Positions 35,956-43,986 of a stretch of DNA of 64,000 nucleotides are shown here, piece after piece. Numbering within the stretch: position 1 is the stretch's first letter; each line of letters opens with the position of its first letter. A program made the position numbers and the translations under genes. The stretch spans positions 372,001 through 436,000 of the forward strand of contig NZ_JACHEZ010000001.1 in NCBI RefSeq assembly GCF_014201675.1, given 5' to 3'. The stretch is from Oceanithermus desulfurans (GTDB lineage Bacteria > Deinococcota > Deinococci > Deinococcales > Marinithermaceae). The notes beneath the pieces were generated by a model. It had not been told where the DNA came from. It worked only from the letters and a program-made list of their open reading frames with translations, and did no database searches.

Positions 35956-36777
35956 GTGGGCACGAACGCAAAGACCGAGCGCAAATGGCTCCTGCGCGTC
36001 AACAACATCGAAGTCGTCTACCAGGACATTATCCAGGTGCTGCGCGGGGTTTCGATCAACATACCCGAAGGGCGCATCACCGCGCTGTTAGGTCCCAACG
36101 GCGCGGGGAAAACCACGACGCTGCGCGCCATCTCGGGCCTGCTCGTGCCCGAAGACGGCGCGGTGCGCGACGGCACGATCGTCTACCAGGGGCGTGAGAT
36201 CCAGAACCTGCCACCCGAGCAGATCGTCAAGCTGGGCATCGTCCAGGTGCCCGAGGGGCGGCACGTCTTCAAGCACCTGACCGTCGAGGAGAACCTGCGC
36301 GTGGGATCGGTCACCCGCCGCGACGGCAAGGTGCGCGAGGACCTGGAGCGCATCTACCATTACTTCCCGCGGCTGGCCGACCTGAAGCACCGCCTCGCCG
36401 GCTACACCAGCGGCGGCGAGCAGCAGATGCTGGCCATCGGGCGGGCGCTGCTGGCCGCGCCCAAGCTGCTCTTGCTCGACGAACCCAGCCTGGGGCTGGC
36501 GCCCTTGCTGGTGCGCGAGATCTTCGACATCGTCGCCCGCATTAACGCCGAGGAGGGCGTGACCGTGCTCGTCGTCGAGCAGAACGCGGCCATCGCCCTG
36601 GCCGTCAGCGACTACGCCTACATCATGGAGCAGGGCAAGATCGTGCTCGAGGGCGAGGCCGAGGCGCTTAAGGAGAACCCCGACGTCAAGGAGTTCTACC
36701 TGGGCACGGCCAAGGCGGGCGGCCGTAAGTCGTTCCGCGACGTCAAGTCGTACAAACGCAGAAAACGCTTCATGTAG
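35956..36777 (+). CDS. livF: branched-chain-type ABC transporter ATPase (LivF-like)
   Basis: A 273-residue ABC ATPase with Walker A GPNGAGKTT, LivF-type GIVQVPEGRHVF, signature YTSGGEQQMLAIGRAL, Walker B LLLLDEPSLGLAP and the H-loop region (VEQN in place of His, as is usual in LivF). It starts at GTG 35956 with AGGAGG upstream. It is the last gene of the operon and is separated from livK by the 28-bp palindrome. Confidence 0.92.
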   Translation: MGTNAKTERKWLLRVNNIEVVYQDIIQVLRGVSINIPEGRITALLGPNGAGKTTTLRAISGLLVPEDGAVRDGTIVYQGREIQNLPPEQIVKLGIVQVPEGRHVFKHLTVEENLRVGSVTRRDGKVREDLERIYHYFPRLADLKHRLAGYTSGGEQQMLAIGRALLAAPKLLLLDEPSLGLAPLLVREIFDIVARINAEEGVTVLVVEQNAAIALAVSDYAYIMEQGKIVLEGEAEALKENPDVKEFYLGTAKAGGRKSFRDVKSYKRRKRFM

Positions 36778-36791
36778 GCGAAAATCTTTCC

Positions 36792-36820
36792 TTGACCCCC
36801 CTATGGGCCCATGCTACCCT
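36792..36820 (+). promoter_or_regulatory. promoter of the tRNA cluster
   Basis: TTGACC (36792-36797), a 17-base spacer and TACCCT (36815-36820) lie 31 bases before the tRNA-Pro gene. This strong spacing suits a stable-RNA promoter. Confidence 0.75.
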
Positions 36821-36851
36821 TAGCTAGGAAGCTGCCCCGGCTTCCGCCTAA

Positions 36852-36928
36852 CGGGGCGTAGCGCAGTCCGGAAGCGCGCCTGCTTTGGGGGCAGGATGTC
36901 GCAGGTTCAAATCCTGCCGCCCCGACCA
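36852..36928 (+). tRNA. tRNA-Pro (anticodon UGG)
   Basis: A 77-base cloverleaf. The acceptor stem CGGGGCG pairs with CGCCCCG, followed by A and encoded CCA. The anticodon stem-loop CCTGCTTTGGGGGCAGG carries TGG, and the T-arm is GCAGGTTCAAATCCTGC. It is the first gene of a three-tRNA cluster, followed four bases later by tRNA-Gly. Confidence 0.95.
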
Positions 36929-36932
36929 GCCT

Positions 36933-37008
36933 GCGGGAGTAGCTCAGTTGGTAGAGCATCGGCCTTCCAAGCCGAGGGTCGCGGGTTCGAGTCCCGTCTC
37001 CCGCTCCA
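36933..37008 (+). tRNA. tRNA-Gly (anticodon UCC)
   Basis: A 76-base cloverleaf. The acceptor stem GCGGGAG pairs with CTCCCGC, followed by T and encoded CCA. The anticodon loop CTTCCAA carries TCC, and the T-arm is GCGGGTTCGAGTCCCGT. It lies between tRNA-Pro and tRNA-Arg in the same transcript. Confidence 0.95.
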
Positions 37009-37043
37009 CAAGGGGGTGGCCCCGTGCCGCCCCCGCATCGCAT

Positions 37044-37119
37044 GCGCCCGTAGCTCAGGGGACAGAGCAGCCGCCTTCTAAGCGGTAGGTCGGGGGTTCG
37101 AATCCTCCCGGGCGCGCCA
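37044..37119 (+). tRNA. tRNA-Arg (anticodon UCU)
   Basis: A 76-base cloverleaf. The acceptor stem GCGCCCG pairs with CGGGCGC, followed by G and encoded CCA. The anticodon loop CTTCTAA carries TCT, and the T-arm is CGGGGGTTCGAATCCTCCCG. It ends the cluster; a T-rich stretch (TTTTCTTTG) follows immediately without an obvious hairpin beyond the tRNA itself. Confidence 0.94.
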
Positions 37120-37136
37120 TTTTCTTTGCTCACAGT

Positions 37137-37156
37137 TTGTGACGCGGTTGTGACGC
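37137..37156. promoter_or_regulatory. 9-base direct repeat upstream of the lipoprotein
   Basis: TTGTGACGC occurs twice with a centre-to-centre period of 11 bases, one helical turn, about 40 bases before the lipoprotein start. It could be a regulator-binding site. A weak -10 (TAAAAG) lies downstream. Confidence 0.35.
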
Positions 37157-37191
37157 CCGGCGGAAAGAATAAAAGCAGCGGGAGGTGCGGC

Positions 37192-38661
37192 ATGAGCAGG
37201 AACCCCACGATTGTCGCGATGGTGTTGGGCTTTTGGGTCATGTCGGCCGGGCTCGTAGGATGCCAGACCAAGGACGTTACGCCGCCGCGTGTCGTCTCGC
37301 TGGATCCGGCGGAGGGCGCAACCGGCGCGCGGCTCGACCGGCCCTTCGTAGCGGAGTTTTCCGAGCCGCTCGACCCCGCAAGCGTGAACGCGCAGGCCGT
37401 GGAGCTAACCGTGGACGGGGCCCCCCTTGCTTACGTCGTGGAGCTCAGCGACGACGGGCGCAGGTTGCGGCTGTGGATTAGCGAGCAGCCCCCGCGGCTG
37501 CCGGCTACGGTGACCGTCGAGCTGAAGGAGGCGATCCGCGACCCCGCGGGTAACCGGCTGCAGCCACGGCGCTGGTCGTTCGAACTCGCCGACTGGGTGC
37601 CGCTGGGCGGGGTGCTGAACCGCGACCCCGCGCACGACGTAAGCAGCCTGGACCTGACCTGGTGGAACGGCCCGCTGGTGGTCTGGGGCGAGGTCGACCC
37701 CGATACGGGGGATGCAAGCCTCTACGCCGCGCGCTGGAACGATGATGCGGGCCGCTGGGAACCGCTGGGCGAGCGGCTAAATATCTCGCCGCAAACCAGC
37801 TGCGACTACCCCAGCGTCGCGGTGTTTGAGGGTGACCCCTGGGTGGGCTTCCAGTGCTTCGTACGGGGAAAGGCGCAGATACGCGCGGCGCGCTGGGACG
37901 GAGGCGACTGGCAGCGCTCAGACGCGCTCAACCACGATCCGGATCGGCCGGCCTTCACGCCGCTGCTGGCTGCCGGGAGCGATCTCTACGGCGCCTGGCG
38001 GGAGTGGGACACCCAGTCCAGCAGCTACACGCTGGTCTGGAGCGCATACCACGGCGCGTGGTCCCCGGGCCGTCCCGACGTCGTTTCCGGTACGCCTTTG
38101 TCGCAGTGGGACTTCACGGCCCACGGCGCTACCCTTTGGGCGGCGTATACCGACGAGTCCGGCGGCCCGGCCGGCGCGGTCGTCGACGAGGGGAACGGCC
38201 AGGGCTGGACCCGCCTTGGCGGCGGACCGCTGGACGGGGACGGCCAGCAGGGCACGTTAAGCGGCCAAGTTCGGTTGACCGTCGCGCCATCCGGTGAGCT
38301 GCACGCGCTCTGGAAGGAGGGGGGCGCCGTGTATGCGGCCCGCTGGAGCGGGGGGTCATGGGTTTCCATCGGGGATCGGGTAAGCACGACGACCCGAAAC
38401 TACCCGCACGACGCCGTCTTTGCCGGGGGAACGCTGTGGGTCCTCCTCGCCGACGGGGCTCTGGAAGAGGTCTACCTCCGCTACTGGGACGAAGACGCGA
38501 CGGCCTGGAAGAACCTGGCCGGCGCGATCTACAAGGAGAACCGTTACGAGGCGCGGGTGACCTTTTCCCCTGGGGGATGGCCCATGGTGGCTTGGACGGC
38601 GATGGATCCGGAAGGCGTGGTGCGGCTATACGTGGTCGGCTACAACCACGTTCTGCCCTAG
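37192..38661 (+). CDS. lipoprotein with Ig-like (SbsA) domain and propeller-like repeats
   Basis: A 489-residue protein with a lipoprotein signal (VMSAGLVGC, lipid Cys near residue 24). The first folded part, TPPRVVSLDPAEGATGARLD to about residue 125, matches the bacterial Ig-like SbsA-type pattern with FSEPLDPASV. The remaining 350 residues show repeated Trp- and Gly-rich segments (ARWNDDAGRWEPLGE, ARWDGGDWQRSD, YWDEDATAWKNLA), suggesting a beta-propeller. It is a surface or periplasmic binding protein of unknown role. The start ATG 37192 has GGGAGG upstream. Its TAG stop shares the CTAG tetramer with the stop of the convergent gene. Confidence 0.78.
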   Translation: MSRNPTIVAMVLGFWVMSAGLVGCQTKDVTPPRVVSLDPAEGATGARLDRPFVAEFSEPLDPASVNAQAVELTVDGAPLAYVVELSDDGRRLRLWISEQPPRLPATVTVELKEAIRDPAGNRLQPRRWSFELADWVPLGGVLNRDPAHDVSSLDLTWWNGPLVVWGEVDPDTGDASLYAARWNDDAGRWEPLGERLNISPQTSCDYPSVAVFEGDPWVGFQCFVRGKAQIRAARWDGGDWQRSDALNHDPDRPAFTPLLAAGSDLYGAWREWDTQSSSYTLVWSAYHGAWSPGRPDVVSGTPLSQWDFTAHGATLWAAYTDESGGPAGAVVDEGNGQGWTRLGGGPLDGDGQQGTLSGQVRLTVAPSGELHALWKEGGAVYAARWSGGSWVSIGDRVSTTTRNYPHDAVFAGGTLWVLLADGALEEVYLRYWDEDATAWKNLAGAIYKENRYEARVTFSPGGWPMVAWTAMDPEGVVRLYVVGYNHVLP

Positions 38662-39563
38662 TAATAGACGCATACCCCAAAGGAAGGTTGCAGCCGCCAC
38701 CCCGCGCCGGGCAGCCGGAGCGCGCCCAACGCGAGCGTGACGTCGCCGTCGTCGCTCGAGTGGAGGAGGCCCGCGAAGGCCGCGAGCCGCACGCCGCCCA
38801 GAGCCCAGTCGCTGTGGAGGCTTGCGTCCACGGTCCAGCTCTCGCTGGCCTGCCAGGTGTAGGCCGTGGCCAGCTGCCCGCCTTCCCGGTAGCCCGCTTC
38901 GATGGTGAAGAGGCCGCTCCCCAGGTAGCGGGTCGCCCCCACCCCGCCGCGCCAGGGGTTGGCCGTGCGCCAGCCCCGCCAGCCCTCTCCATAGACCACC
39001 CAGGGGCCCAGCCGTACCGTAGCGCCCGCACCCAGTGCCGCCGGAGAGGGTGCGGGGCCGTAGAGCGCGGTCAGCTGGTAGTCCACGCCGGCCAGCCGGC
39101 CGTCTGCGCGGAAGAGGCCGAGGGGGCGGTCCCGCAGGCGGCGGAGGGCCAGCCGCAGCCGCGTGAAGGGGTCGGGGTAGACCTCCAGCCAGCCACCCCA
39201 GAGGCCGGGAGCGAAGTCGGGCCGCGGTGGCGCGAGCGGAAAGAGGGAGAGTAGCCGCAGGACGGCCGTGGGCTCGGGGCTGGCGCCCGCCCCCAGGGCG
39301 TAGGCCGGCGCTCCGTAGCTGAGCTCGAGCTTCGAGATCCCGGCATCGAAGTCCTGGGTCGCCAGGTTCCAGCGCGGGTAGAGCGCCGCCTCAGCGAGCC
39401 AGTCGCCCCAGGCTTCCGAGACCAAGAGCGAGCCGGCGTAGACGGGCTCGAGGGCGAAGACGCCGCCGGCGTAGCGCCCTTCGAGGCGCACCTCGAGGGA
39501 GCCGCTCGTCTCCAGCGCCAGCGCGAGACCCAGCAGCCAGGGGAGCAGCGCCGATGCGCGCAC
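38658..39563 (-). CDS. predicted outer-membrane beta-barrel protein
   Basis: A 301-residue protein with a signal peptide (LLPWLLGLALALETSG) followed by alternating beta strands rich in Tyr, Trp, Gly and Arg, ending VCVYY with a terminal aromatic typical of outer-membrane barrels. No specific family is recognised. It is the last gene of a six-gene minus-strand operon with two permeases, an ATPase, a LolA-like protein and a MarR/GbsR regulator, starting at the ATPase stop. Context suggests it is the outer-membrane component or cargo of that export system. Confidence 0.68.
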   Translation of the reverse strand: MRASALLPWLLGLALALETSGSLEVRLEGRYAGGVFALEPVYAGSLLVSEAWGDWLAEAALYPRWNLATQDFDAGISKLELSYGAPAYALGAGASPEPTAVLRLLSLFPLAPPRPDFAPGLWGGWLEVYPDPFTRLRLALRRLRDRPLGLFRADGRLAGVDYQLTALYGPAPSPAALGAGATVRLGPWVVYGEGWRGWRTANPWRGGVGATRYLGSGLFTIEAGYREGGQLATAYTWQASESWTVDASLHSDWALGGVRLAAFAGLLHSSDDGDVTLALGALRLPGAGWRLQPSFGVCVYY

Positions 39564-40252
39564 TAGCTGCGGTCCTCCTCGTGGGCGATGCGGCCGTCCT
39601 CCAAGTGGACGACCCGCCGTACGTGCTCGAGCAACCGCGGATCGTGGGTCGAGAAGACGAAGGTCACGCCCTTTTCCCGGTTGAGCCGCTTCATGTACTC
39701 GATCAGTGCCAGGCCCGTCTGGGAGTCCAGGTTGGCCGTGGGCTCGTCGGCGAAGATGACGGCGGGCTCCGCGGCGAGCGCCCGCGCCACCGCGACCCGC
39801 TGCTGCTGGCCCCCGGAGAGCTGGTTGGGCTTGCGGTCTGCGAAGCTTTCCATCTCCAGCTCCGTCAGCGCCGCCCGCGCCCGCTCGGCGCGCTCACGGG
39901 CGGGCAGGCCTCGCAGCTCGAGCACGAAGGCGGCGTTCTCCAGCGCCGTCAGCACCGGGATGAGGTTGTAGGCCTGAAAGACGAACCCCACCTTCCACAG
40001 GCGCAGCCGGGCGCGCGCCACCGCGCTCTTCTCGTCCAGGCGCTCGCCGTCCAGCCAGACCTCGCCCTCGGTCGGTAGGTCGAGGCCGCCCAGCAGGTGC
40101 AGCAGGGTGCTCTTGCCCGAACCCGAAGGACCGGCGATCGCCGTGAACTCCCCGGCGCGGGCGGTGAAGTCGACGCCGCGCAGCGCCGGGGTCTCCACGC
40201 CGTCGGCCTTGTAGACTTTGTGCAGGTTCCTGGCTTCTACCAGTGCTTCCAT
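39563..40252 (-). CDS. LolD/MacB-type ABC transporter ATPase
   Basis: A 229-residue ABC ATPase with Walker A GPSGSGKST, Q-loop VFQAYNLIPVLTALEN, signature LSGGQQQRVAVARAL, Walker B VIFADEPTANLDS and H-loop FSTHDPRL. The NLIP.LTALEN segment and short length are typical of the LolD/MacB/FtsE group that works with FtsX-like permeases. It probably drives the two permeases encoded upstream. Confidence 0.9.
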   Translation of the reverse strand: MEALVEARNLHKVYKADGVETPALRGVDFTARAGEFTAIAGPSGSGKSTLLHLLGGLDLPTEGEVWLDGERLDEKSAVARARLRLWKVGFVFQAYNLIPVLTALENAAFVLELRGLPARERAERARAALTELEMESFADRKPNQLSGGQQQRVAVARALAAEPAVIFADEPTANLDSQTGLALIEYMKRLNREKGVTFVFSTHDPRLLEHVRRVVHLEDGRIAHEEDRS

Positions 40253-40264
40253 CTTGGCTCCTCC

Positions 40265-41506
40265 CTACGCGACGTGGCGCATGGCCTCCACCGGCTCGAG
40301 CCGCCCCGCCAGCCAGGCCGGCCAGAGGGCGCTCGCGATCGCGGTGAGCACGGCGAAGGCGAAGACCTGCACCACCTGGCCGGGAGTGATGCTGGCGTAC
40401 ATGACGACCGGCAGCCCGAACTCGGCGTACTGCTGCGCGAGGTTCCCGGGGAGGCTGAACCCCTGGGCGAGCCGCCAGACCGCGAGCCCTCCCAGGACGC
40501 CGCCAAAGACGGCGCCGCTCGTCACCAGCAGCAGACTCTCGAGGACGACGAGGCGCATGATGCGCCAGCGGTCCGCGCCCAGCGCGATGATGACGCCGAA
40601 CTCGCGGATGCGCTCGACCAGGCCCAGGTAGACGGTGTTGACCACCAGCAGCCCGGCGAGCACGAAGAAGAGGACCGCGTAGATCAGCATCATCGGCTTG
40701 ATCATGTCGAGGATGGCCGCCAGCGCCGGTTGCGCCTCCCGCCAGGTCAGCACCTCGTAGCCGGGCGGGACGAGGGGTTGCAGCCGGCGCCGCGCCGCCT
40801 CCAGGACTCCGGACTGCTCCAGGCTCTTGAGCCCGGGCAGGAAGACGACGATGCGGCTGGCGGCGTCGGGGGCGGCGAGCTCCTGGGCGGCCCGCAGCGT
40901 GAGCACCGCGGTGCGGGCCTCCATCGTGCTTTCGGGCAGGTCGAGGACGGCGGAGACGGTGAAGGCCGCCGCCCCGAGGCCGTCGGTGCCCGGGGCGAAG
41001 GCGTAGACCGGGTCCCCCACGTCGACCTGGAGCGCCCGGGCGAGCGCCAGCCCCAGCGCCGCGGTCCACTCGGCGCCGTCCGTCGGGGGCGCGCCCCGCA
41101 CCCGGTACTTGTCCACGAGCTCCTTCATCAGGTGCCCGTCCGGCTCCAGTCCCATGAGCACCACTCCGCGCGAACGGCTGGCGCCGGCGAGCAGGGCGGG
41201 AACCTCCAGCACCGCCTCCACGTCGGCCTCGGGCAGCGCCTGCACGATGGCGGACTTGAGCTCGGGCACCCCCCGCACCAGGCCGAGGTCGAACTCGCGC
41301 ACCTCGTCGGCGTTCTTCACCCGCAGCACCAGGTGCCCGGTGGTGCGGGTAAGGTTCTGGAACATTCCGTTCAGCGTCGCCCCGCTGAAGCCGTACATGA
41401 CGAGCATCATGGCCACCACCGCGGCCACCGCACCTGCGGTGACCAGGCTGCGTCCGCGGCCCCGCCAGACGTTCTTCCAGGCCAGGGTCCACATCAGCGT
41501 TCGCAC
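40265..41506 (-). CDS. FtsX/LolE-like ABC permease, second copy
   Basis: A 413-residue permease with an N-terminal membrane segment, a large extracytoplasmic domain (about 45-270) and three C-terminal membrane segments of the FtsX/MacB type (LVERIREFGVIIALGADRWRIMRLVVLE). It resembles the permease at 42237-43466 in plan, so the pair probably forms a heterodimer, as in LolC-LolE. It overlaps the LolA-like gene by 13 bases. Confidence 0.85.
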   Translation of the reverse strand: MRTLMWTLAWKNVWRGRGRSLVTAGAVAAVVAMMLVMYGFSGATLNGMFQNLTRTTGHLVLRVKNADEVREFDLGLVRGVPELKSAIVQALPEADVEAVLEVPALLAGASRSRGVVLMGLEPDGHLMKELVDKYRVRGAPPTDGAEWTAALGLALARALQVDVGDPVYAFAPGTDGLGAAAFTVSAVLDLPESTMEARTAVLTLRAAQELAAPDAASRIVVFLPGLKSLEQSGVLEAARRRLQPLVPPGYEVLTWREAQPALAAILDMIKPMMLIYAVLFFVLAGLLVVNTVYLGLVERIREFGVIIALGADRWRIMRLVVLESLLLVTSGAVFGGVLGGLAVWRLAQGFSLPGNLAQQYAEFGLPVVMYASITPGQVVQVFAFAVLTAIASALWPAWLAGRLEPVEAMRHVA

Positions 41507-42246
41507 CCCCGCTCGAGCGCCGTGGGCGTGAAGCAGCGGTCGGGAACCTCGCCGACCCGCCAGTCCGAGACCTCGAAGACGGTGCGGTAGCCTTCTCGCA
41601 CCCGGTCAACCACGAGGGTGTCGGTCACCAGGTAGCGGCCTTCGGCAATGCGGGCCACCTTCCGCATCTCGATCTCCTTCACCGGCTGGCCCCGCTGGTC
41701 GTAGTAGACGATGCGGCGCGGGAGCTTGGTGGCGGCCTCGATCTGGAGGACGACCCGGCCCCAGGGGGTGGGGGCGCGGGGCTTGGGGGTGAGCGCCAGC
41801 GTCAGCTGCCCTGCCGGCGCCGCGGGCTCGAGGCGGACCTCGTAATAGTCCTCGAGGTCGCGGCCCGAGAGGTCGGCGTAGCTGACGTCCGAGCCCAGGA
41901 AGCGGTCGTTGCGGCCGCTGGGGGGCAGGCGCAGCACCCGCCCCAGCCGCGGGTTGTAGATCCAGATGTCCTCGCCGAGCATCAGGAAGGCCTGGCCGGC
42001 CTCCCGCTTGGGCTCGATCACCTGGATCAGGGCCCGGCGGTCGCCGTCGGTGTATACGCGCAGCACGTAGCGCTTGCTGCGGCCGGGCCGCTCCACGGTC
42101 AGCGTGTAGGTGGCCACCATCGCGGGCCCGCGGAGCTGGTTCACCGCCTCGTGCAGCAGGGCTTTGGGGTCGGGGGATTGGGCCAGGGCCGCCGCCGTGA
42201 GCAGCCCGGCCGCCGTGAGCAGGATCGTCTTGCGGTTCAGTCCCAT
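41494..42246 (-). CDS. LolA-like outer membrane lipoprotein-sorting protein
   Basis: A 250-residue exported protein (signal TILLTAAGLLTAAALAQ) of the lipoprotein-sorting LolA-like family. It shows repeated beta segments, the KALLHEAVNQLRGPAMVATYTL start, EDIWIYNPRLGRVLRLPPS and DLSGRDLEDYYEV. Such proteins shuttle hydrophobic cargo such as lipids or lipoprotein acyl chains. Its position between two permeases, with overlaps of 10 and 13 bases, makes it the periplasmic carrier of this transporter. The start is ATG 42246. Confidence 0.85.
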   Translation of the reverse strand: MGLNRKTILLTAAGLLTAAALAQSPDPKALLHEAVNQLRGPAMVATYTLTVERPGRSKRYVLRVYTDGDRRALIQVIEPKREAGQAFLMLGEDIWIYNPRLGRVLRLPPSGRNDRFLGSDVSYADLSGRDLEDYYEVRLEPAAPAGQLTLALTPKPRAPTPWGRVVLQIEAATKLPRRIVYYDQRGQPVKEIEMRKVARIAEGRYLVTDTLVVDRVREGYRTVFEVSDWRVGEVPDRCFTPTALERGCER

Positions 42247-43466
42247 CGCAGTGCCTCCGAAGGGTGCAGCCTGCGCGCGCGCAGGGCGGGGAAGAGGAGG
42301 GCGCTCAAAGCCGAAACCACCACGGTGATGAGGGAGTAGAGCGCGTAGACGGGCGAGAGGTGGGTGTAGAACTCCTCGGTCAGGCCCGCCTCGCTCCAGA
42401 CCTCGCCGGAGAGCTGGAAGAAGGGCCCGAGGACGTTGTGGGTGCCGGTGTAGTAGATGAGGGCGTAGCCGAGCACCAGCCCCAGCAGCCAGCCGACCGC
42501 GGTCGCGAAGGCGGCCTCCAGCACGATCATCCAGCCGAGCTTGGGGTTGTCCATGCCCAGCGCCAGCACCACGCCGAACTCGCGGGTGCGCTCGAGCACG
42601 CTCACGATCAGCGTGCTCGTCACCGCCAGGGCGGCGAAGAGCGCGAGCAGCAGCCCGATGGGCAGCGACAGCCTCTTGCCAGCTTCGACGTCGGTCTTGA
42701 TCGGGCCGACCAGGTCCCACACGGGGTGGGCCGTCAGGCCCCGGGGCAGCTGCGCGGCCACCCGCCGGGCCACGCCCTCCTCCCGGCCGAGGGGGGCGTC
42801 CACGGCCAGGTGGGTGGCGCCGGAGAGGCCGGTCAGCGCCCGGGCGTCGTCGAGGTGCAGGTAGACGCCGGAGCGGTCCACGCTCGAGACCCGGGCGTGG
42901 ACCAACCCCACGACCTCGAGCCCCAGCGACTGCGGCCCGGCCAGGGCCGCGGTGCTGACCACCAGGCGTTCGCCCAGCCGCACGTCCAGCCGTTCGGCCA
43001 GCTTGTACCCCAGCACCACCTCCCCGGGGGCCTCGAGCCAGCGGCCCTCGGTCACCTTGCCGGGCACGCGGGAGACCGCCGGCTCCACCGCCGGATCCAC
43101 CCCCAGCAGGAACGCCCCCTCAGAGAGGTAGGGCGAGGTCAGCAGTCCGGCGAACTGCAGCCGCGGCGCGTAGCGCGGGGAACCGGCGCGCTCGAGCGCC
43201 GCCCGCAGCGGCGCCAGGTCGCGCAGCCCGTTCTCGGGATCGGGGTCGTCGAACCAGGCCGTCCGGGCGATGGTGACCGGGGCCATGACGTAGCGGGCGT
43301 GGGCCTCGAGCACCGAGAGCTTGTAGCCGTCGATCATGCTCCAGTAGAAGATGGTCGCCACCGAGGCGTAGGCGACCACCGCGGCCAGCAGGTAGGTGCG
43401 CTGGCGGTGGCGCCAGATGTTGCGCCAGGCGAGGCGGACGATCACGCCGAAGCGGGCCCCTTTCAC
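42237..43466 (-). CDS. FtsX/LolE-like ABC permease, first copy
   Basis: A 409-residue permease with an N-terminal membrane segment (RLAWRNIWRHRQRTYLLAAVV), a periplasmic domain and three C-terminal membrane segments (ERTREFGVVLALGMDNPKLG). The MacB/FtsX-type core is clear. It starts four bases inside the end of the regulator gene and overlaps the LolA-like gene by ten, so the operon is tightly coupled. Confidence 0.86.
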   Translation of the reverse strand: MKGARFGVIVRLAWRNIWRHRQRTYLLAAVVAYASVATIFYWSMIDGYKLSVLEAHARYVMAPVTIARTAWFDDPDPENGLRDLAPLRAALERAGSPRYAPRLQFAGLLTSPYLSEGAFLLGVDPAVEPAVSRVPGKVTEGRWLEAPGEVVLGYKLAERLDVRLGERLVVSTAALAGPQSLGLEVVGLVHARVSSVDRSGVYLHLDDARALTGLSGATHLAVDAPLGREEGVARRVAAQLPRGLTAHPVWDLVGPIKTDVEAGKRLSLPIGLLLALFAALAVTSTLIVSVLERTREFGVVLALGMDNPKLGWMIVLEAAFATAVGWLLGLVLGYALIYYTGTHNVLGPFFQLSGEVWSEAGLTEEFYTHLSPVYALYSLITVVVSALSALLFPALRARRLHPSEALRWD

Positions 43467-43930
43467 GACGCCTCCTTGCGCGCCTTCCAGCGCCGGGCGA
43501 AGGTGGCCAGGAGCTCCAGGTAGAGCGCGAAGGCCGCTTCCATCTCGGCGAGGCGCGCGTCGCGCCGGGGGTGCGAGGCGAGGGCGGCGCGGGCCTCGCG
43601 GGCGAAGCGGGCGAAGCCGCGGCTCACCCGCTCCTCCACGGCCAGCATGGCGCTCCAGGGGTCCTCGGCCAGCGCGTAGAAGGCCTGGCGGGTGCCGGGT
43701 CGCGCCACCCGCCTGAGGGCGCCCATCTGCTCGAGCAGCCGGGTGGCGTGGCTGACCGAGGCCTTGCTCACGCCCAGCTGCCGCGCCAGCTCCTCGAGCG
43801 CGATCTCGTCCTCCTCGGCGAGCAGCATCCAGCCCAGCACCCGGCCCGCCATGCGCGGCGTCCCGAAGGCTTCGAACGCCAGCCCCATCTGTTCGGCGAG
43901 TTGCCGGCGGGCGGAATCGTCGGGGTTCAT
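43463..43930 (-). CDS. MarR/GbsR-type transcriptional regulator
   Basis: A 155-residue winged-helix protein. ELARQLGVSKASVSHATRLLEQMGALRRVARPG is the DNA-binding helix-turn-helix and wing, and the C-terminal helices are dimerisation elements. The long N-terminal helix and lack of a metal site fit the GbsR branch. It is the first gene of the LolCDE-like operon. Its own promoter carries a GTTTAC/GTAAAC inverted repeat over the -35 box, so autoregulation is likely. The TAGGCT box is six bases before the ATG, giving a leaderless message. Confidence 0.85.
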   Translation of the reverse strand: MNPDDSARRQLAEQMGLAFEAFGTPRMAGRVLGWMLLAEEDEIALEELARQLGVSKASVSHATRLLEQMGALRRVARPGTRQAFYALAEDPWSAMLAVEERVSRGFARFAREARAALASHPRRDARLAEMEAAFALYLELLATFARRWKARKEAS

Positions 43931-43936
43931 ACCCCT

Positions 43937-43974
43937 AGCCTACAAGTGTTTACTGCGTTTAGTCAAACGTAAAC
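43937..43974 (-). promoter_or_regulatory. promoter and operator of the regulator/export operon
   Basis: On the minus strand TTGACT (43966-43961), an 18-base spacer and TAGGCT (43942-43937) precede the ATG by six bases. GTTTAC and GTAAAC (43948-43953 and 43969-43974) form an inverted repeat of 27 bp overall that spans the -35 box and also contains an inner GTTTGACTAAAC. This is the expected binding site for the encoded regulator. Confidence 0.7.
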
Positions 43975-43986
43975 GACACCTTCCCC

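Noticed and set aside
41494-42720. A 408-residue protein covering the LolA-like gene and beyond
   Set aside because: The upstream part is a shadow of the permease gene; the signal peptide starts at ATG 42246.
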